Source: Seriola aureovittata (lineage: Eukaryota > Chordata > Actinopteri > Carangiformes > Carangidae). From it: 64,000 nt of DNA. The notes below the pieces were generated by a model. That model made no database searches, was not told the origin of the DNA, and worked only from the letters and a program-made list of their open reading frames with translations. A program made the position numbers and the translations under genes. The stretch covers positions 18,901,640 to 18,965,639 of the forward strand of contig NC_079384.1 of NCBI RefSeq assembly GCF_021018895.1. The letters are read 5' to 3'. Position 1 is the first letter of the stretch, and every line of letters begins with the position of its first letter. Positions 59,171 to 64,000 of the stretch are shown in pieces.

Positions 59171-59456
59171 CAGGACTAAAAGATACGCAAAAAAAAAAAA
59201 AAAAAAAAATCATATTGCAAATATTTGACAGATATTGTGATACGAGTCAGGAGTTCAGTTCGAACGATCATTTTTGCATTTTCATCTTCGTTGAAAGAAA
59301 TCTGGAGAATATGATTAGCATGCAGGAGTATCAATGCTTCATTTATAGTCTGTCGTGACTTTTTACCTTAATCAAAATTATTGCAGACCGAGATTTTGAA
59401 ATTGCACTTGGCCATATTGCGATTTTGATAATATTTCGATTAATAGTTCAGCCCTA
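59171..59456 (-). mobile_element. hAT-like MITE of a second type (GGGCTGAACTATTAATCG)
   Basis: On the minus strand it begins TAGGGCTGAACTATTAATCG and goes on with AAATATTATCAAAATCGC and AATATGGCC, a familiar fish repeat pattern with a run of A (59189-59208) near the far end. The far end CAGGACTAAA is a loose inverted match. It lies in intron 1. Confidence 0.5.
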
Positions 59457-60959
59457 TTTACAACAAATTAAAAAGGAGTTTGGTGAGAAACGTAGATTTA
59501 AACTCTTTACTGTTTTCAACGTGGGTATGACATTTTTTTTTTCCCCTCTACAAGATACTTTTTTATTCGACGCAATAGCCCAACCTCTTCAAATGATTGT
59601 GACTAATAATAATAAATGTATCTATAATAGCACTTTTCATAACAAAGTTAAACGCTTCACACACAGTCAAATATTACCAAAGGCTAAGGTGACTAGCAGG
59701 CCTCCTTCTGCAGATCTCAATTCATGGCTGGGCACATTCTATGTCCATAAATCTGAGATGTAATTGGGGGCGGGGCCATTTAAAGCCATAAAAGTAATGA
59801 TGTGATAACCCTGGCTATGGAAAACACTTGACCGGCCACACAATAAAAATCATATAACAGGACTTTGCAAAGGAGAAATGTTAAATTCTTTGCCTCCGCC
59901 ATTTCCTTTATTTTCATTTGTCTAATTATTATGTAGCCTCATACATATTTACATTTATTTAAAAGCGGAGTAAGCTAAAGCAGTTAGCCTGTTTTTTAAA
60001 CTTTGTTCATTTGTAACTGGGAGTTGTCCAACTCTGCCCTTCACACACACCAACCATGTTACAGCTGTGAATAATGACTCCTCTGATCAACACTGAAACC
60101 AGCTGCACCTGTCAATCACCATCAGCACATGCTGACGTTGAGCTAATTCATGAGTTTTCCCGTCGTCACGATGTGCTCATACGGTTTAGGGGATAATTTA
60201 ATAGGATCATTAACTTGGCCGGTCCTGGCTTAATCCACACTCAATCAGCTGAGCTTGTTCCTTCAGCTGCGGGGACTGAGGCTGATTAGCATTCCCCTGA
60301 ATGAAAGACTATATTTGACGGAGTGCATGGGAAATGAGAGGGATTACCGAGCAAACGCTGCTTTGTCTCATTCTGCCCGTGTGCTTTCGGTCATGTGTTT
60401 TAATTGACTCACTAATCACCCCTCGCCAATTAAATGTCAAAACTCCATTACAATACACAGCTTGTCTTATCACGTTGCAGCGTCGGGGGTGAAACACTCT
60501 CAGGAACGCGCTTCATCTCTGACAAAACACCTCTGAATGTTATCTGGACACCAAATAGCAGCACAACAACAAGCAGTGCGTTATCCTCCGCTGTGGTGAA
60601 ACAGTCGTCCAGATACAGAGAGTGATAAAGATTTCAGTTTACTGATCTCAGTCTGATTCCATCCACAGATGATGAGACACTGTTTTTAAATCAATCCATT
60701 ATGCAGCAGCTTCAGTTTCGCTGAGGCAGCACTTTTTAAATGTCCTGGCTCTGAGTCAGGAGCAGGCTAAATGCCACGCTGGAGCTAATCACTGAACACT
60801 TTGAAATCTGCCATGAAGCACATCGCTGATCCCTCCGGGAAGAGAGGAGTATTATACAAATAACTTTGAGTTAAGACCAAAGTGGAATTAACCTTTTGAG
60901 GGGAAATACAGTTTAAATATATCTACGTTTTTACTATATTCCCATTTCCCCATCCCATT

Positions 60960-61200
60960 ATTATTATTATCAAAAATAGTGGTAAAATAATTTGTCAGTT
61001 GATTGAATTGATTAATTAACAGATAATTAATCAAGTCATTTATTGAGCAAAAACGGTTTAAGTTTTTCAAATGTTTGCCGTTCAAGGAGTCACCTTGAGC
61101 TCCGACAGTTGTGATGGGTTTCTTTCACAAATTAGAGCAACAATTAATGGATTAATCGACAAAAAAAAAAAAAAAGATGGATAAATTAATAGACAAAATA
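60960..61200. mobile_element. fragment of an AATTAATCG-rich MITE
   Basis: The stretch carries GATAATTAATCAAGTCATT and, further on, GCAACAATTAATGGATTAA followed by A15. These are motifs of the same class of degenerate fish MITE as at 11910. Borders are unclear. Confidence 0.35.
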
Positions 61201-61531
61201 ATAATCACTAGTTTTGGCCCAAAAATCAAACCTGAGCAGCAAGCCTGAAACACGAGGCCAGTCTTACTGCAGCCTTGCAGGTAAGGTGAGGGCTCGGAAG
61301 CACATGGGCATCCACTTGCCATCTCACGCGCACACATGCACGCACATACACACACGCAACTTTAGAGGAGTACAATCCATCTCACCCTGACATGCTGCTC
61401 GTCCGGCCGGTGTCTGAAATATTTATCCTCACATGGAAAAAGAAAACAAGCTCCTCCATGTCTCACCAAAGGCTGGTTTGGCTGGTCGGTGAGGCAGATG
61501 TTCATCCTGGAAGCGTGAGTGTGACAAACTC

Positions 61532-61534
<3 letters not shown>

Positions 61535-61587
<53 letters not shown>
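61535..61587 (+). repeat. (TG)26 microsatellite
   Basis: Pure TG run in intron 1; an A35 run lies at about 61829-61863. Confidence 0.95.
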
Positions 61588-61589
<2 letters not shown>

Positions 61590-61824
61590 TGTTTGTATAA
61601 GCATAACTCTGGAATAGAATTGTGTTTGTGTCAGTTTAATGCTCATGTGTGCCCCTCTCTCTGTGTGTAGTTGTTGTTCACGGCGCACTGTGCTGGCAGC
61701 CACAACTGGCTGCCATGTAGCATCAGTTTCTGCAGGGGAGGAGGAGGATTTGGGCCTGTGATTGTTTTTTTGGGGGGGTTTATTCCACTGCGGAGGCAGT
61801 TTGTGAGCAACACTTGACAGTCTG

Positions 61825-61868
<44 letters not shown>

Positions 61869-63386
61869 TTTATCTGTTCTGTCCTCTGAGGTTTGAGCCA
61901 CGCCAACAGGCCGTCATACCTCAACAACAATCAGTCTATCATATGGTTATTAAGCATTGGCAAAGCAACCGTATGACCATTCCAGAAATGTACAAGCATT
62001 TTGGGGTCTGGCAGCTTTATGGCCAAGCTGTGGTTATAGTTAGGCAAATAAAACTACTTGGCAACAGTTGCACATGAACTGCAGGCTCCTGCGTCATAGT
62101 ACACCCAATAACCCCCCCCCCCCCAAAAATGTTTTCTTTTTAAAAACGTCATGTTACTTCCGCCTTTGTTTCTAACAGATAACAACAACTAATCCCCACC
62201 ACAAAAGATCACTTGTCAGGGGCGTCTATTTCCAGGTGAGCGTGTGTTACAACCTCCATGCAATGACATCGTATCATAGCTGCGAACAGTACATGCTGAT
62301 TGGACGTTTCACCTGCGCGCTCACCAGCCAAGATTCCTCCACTTTGAGCTTCACGATGGGATGAACTATTTAAAGTAATACATCTCAAAGACCAGATGAA
62401 GTCACGAGACATCAGCCGTTACATCAAAGTCACGTTTCAAGTCATGTGTGACCTCATGGGTCATCTTACAAATTATATTGTTTCAGTTTTTTCAACCTCA
62501 ATCTCCAAATTCAACTTGAATTATTAAGTGTTGAATTGATATTTATTAACTAGTGCTGCGAGTTCTTGTTTTCACGTCACTCTCAGAGCTCAACGCATTA
62601 AGTTTTACATCACGCTCTGCCATGCATGGTCATGAAAGACGGCGCATGCGTGTTTTATTTGCCATCGTGGTCATAACAGATGGCTAACGTGAGGAGAGGG
62701 AGACCGAATCTGTAGCAGCTAGCCCTCAGCGCCAAGGTTAATAGATCCATCAGAGCAACATGACAGCGAATGGACACCGAGTCCCATGACAGATGAGTGA
62801 TGTGGAGCAGAGCCAGAGGTTATACAAGCTATTAATAATACAACGAGAGGAGGCACAAAAAAATAGTACAAACTGACATTTCTTTGTAGTGTTTATGACA
62901 AGCTGAAATGTAGGAGGACATACTTAATAATAAAAATTGAAAAACATTGTGTGTAAACACTCACAGCTAGGTAGCACTCAAATCAATTCAAATCACTAAA
63001 ACCACAATGGAAAGAGACTACATTAACAGTCCTGGGCACAGAATTGAAGGTGTTCAAGTATCTACAGTTAAAATACCCAGTGTGAAGAACACAAACCCTG
63101 TCAGTGGTAGATGGGAGATAAATATTAGCTTGTAATCTGGGAGATTTGATCAGTCAAGGAAGGAAACAGTGAAGGAAAGATGGTAGGACAGAATTAAAGA
63201 AGGAAGGGGTGAGGAAAGTCAGACAAAACAGAAATAGAAACGATGGTGATTAACATGTAACATCAGTTACTTCCCACGCAGGTAAGCACACCGACAGCTA
63301 AACACTAAAAAGAACAAAAAGGTAAAAAAACAAACAGCATTAAGAACACTGTGACCTAGCTGCCATGATGGTGAACGGAAGGCAGC

Positions 63387-63389
<3 letters not shown>

Positions 63390-63464
<75 letters not shown>
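63390..63464 (+). repeat. (TG)37 microsatellite
   Basis: Very long pure TG run in intron 1. Confidence 0.95.
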
Positions 63465-63465
<1 letters not shown>

Positions 63466-64000
63466 AGTTGGCGGCAGGAGACGGCAGAGTGCGTGGGGTG
63501 AGTCAGAGCCTGCATAAACAGCAGCAGGTTCATATCATGTTGGGGCGTAAATTACTGTAAAGCCGAGCCAGCCATGTGGCACCATTAGGACCTGCTGCGC
63601 CGCACACTGCCAAACACATTAACCAGCAAGAAGAGACCTGGCAGTCCCAGCCAGGGAAGGAGGGACATCGACAGACCAGGTGGAGACAAGGCGGAGATAG
63701 ACTCAAATGTAAAAATATCTTATTGGAAGCAGCTGGCCTCTGGCAATGGATTCATATTTCTATTAAGAGTTTACAATGGCCACTGATCGGCTGGTTGGGA
63801 CACCTCAAACTCAGTGTGTAAAGGTACGTTAGACGGCAGGTACCAGGAAGTGCACATTTGTCAAAAGACAAAATAACATAATGGCCACTCGTAGATGTGA
63901 GAAAGTGAATAACTTTGATCTCAGGACAACGCCGCATGTAAAAGGCCTGGACGGTAAGTGAACACAACACCTTGTAATGAGCGAGTTCCATGGAGGAGAA

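Larger units (their letters stand above)
56513..64000 (-). other. baiap2: baiap2 intron 1 (partial)
   Basis: No first exon was recognised in this stretch, so intron 1 is at least 7.5 kb and runs past the window end. It holds (CA)n/(TG)n microsatellites, A runs at 57090-57118, 59189-59208, 61160-61175 and 61829-61863, and two MITE fragments (59171, 60960). No CpG-dense promoter-like region was evident. Confidence 0.7.

Noticed and set aside
61362..61901. Minus-strand open frame of 179 codons
   Set aside because: It starts in the A35 run (poly-Phe) and crosses the (TG)26 microsatellite; artefact of simple repeats.
63969..63991. MELAHYK followed by GT on the minus strand, considered as baiap2 exon 1
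   Set aside because: The phase would fit exon 2, but the donor GTGTTG is poor, the peptide is far shorter than the expected 18 residues and only HYK/VYK resembles the family.

Overview
The window is vertebrate nuclear DNA, most probably from a teleost fish. It carries one recognisable protein-coding gene on the minus strand, split into short exons with consensus GT-AG borders. It also has very many (CA)n/(TG)n microsatellites and several dispersed repeats of types common in fish genomes. No bacterial, viral, CRISPR, rRNA or intact tRNA feature was seen.

The gene is baiap2 (IRSp53, the insulin receptor substrate p53 / BAI1-associated protein 2 I-BAR adaptor). Thirteen coding exons were placed by hand, from 56512 down to 8144. 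They join in a single frame: 1665 coding bases, 554 codons plus TGA. They encode almost all of the I-BAR/IMD domain (exons 2-8), the CRIB-like proline-rich segment (exon 8), the phospho-regulated linker (exon 9), the SH3 domain (exons 10-11) and a C-terminal tail (exons 12-14). The first coding exon (about 18 residues in mammals) and the promoter were not found and should lie beyond 64000. Whether this is the a or b teleost copy cannot be told from the window.

Layout from low to high coordinates: 1-5030 is an AT-rich satellite of 25-26 bp units with a recurring marker block, carrying a tRNA-derived SINE fragment near its decayed edge. 5031-8143 is the 3' untranslated/flanking region and holds one copy of a TTAA-flanked MITE. 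8144-18451 is the 3' half of the gene, with possible alternative C-terminal exons in the 6 kb last intron. 18452-56512 is the 5' half, with long repeat-laden introns (11.7 kb and 15.7 kb). 56513-64000 is part of intron 1.

The points most worth a second look are: a stop-containing 46-bp alternative exon (8731-8776) that would swap an acidic tail for a short tail ending in PDYARF; the higher-order satellite; a four-copy TTAA-flanked MITE family; UG tracts bracketing the I-BAR exons 5-6; and two inverted repeats in introns.
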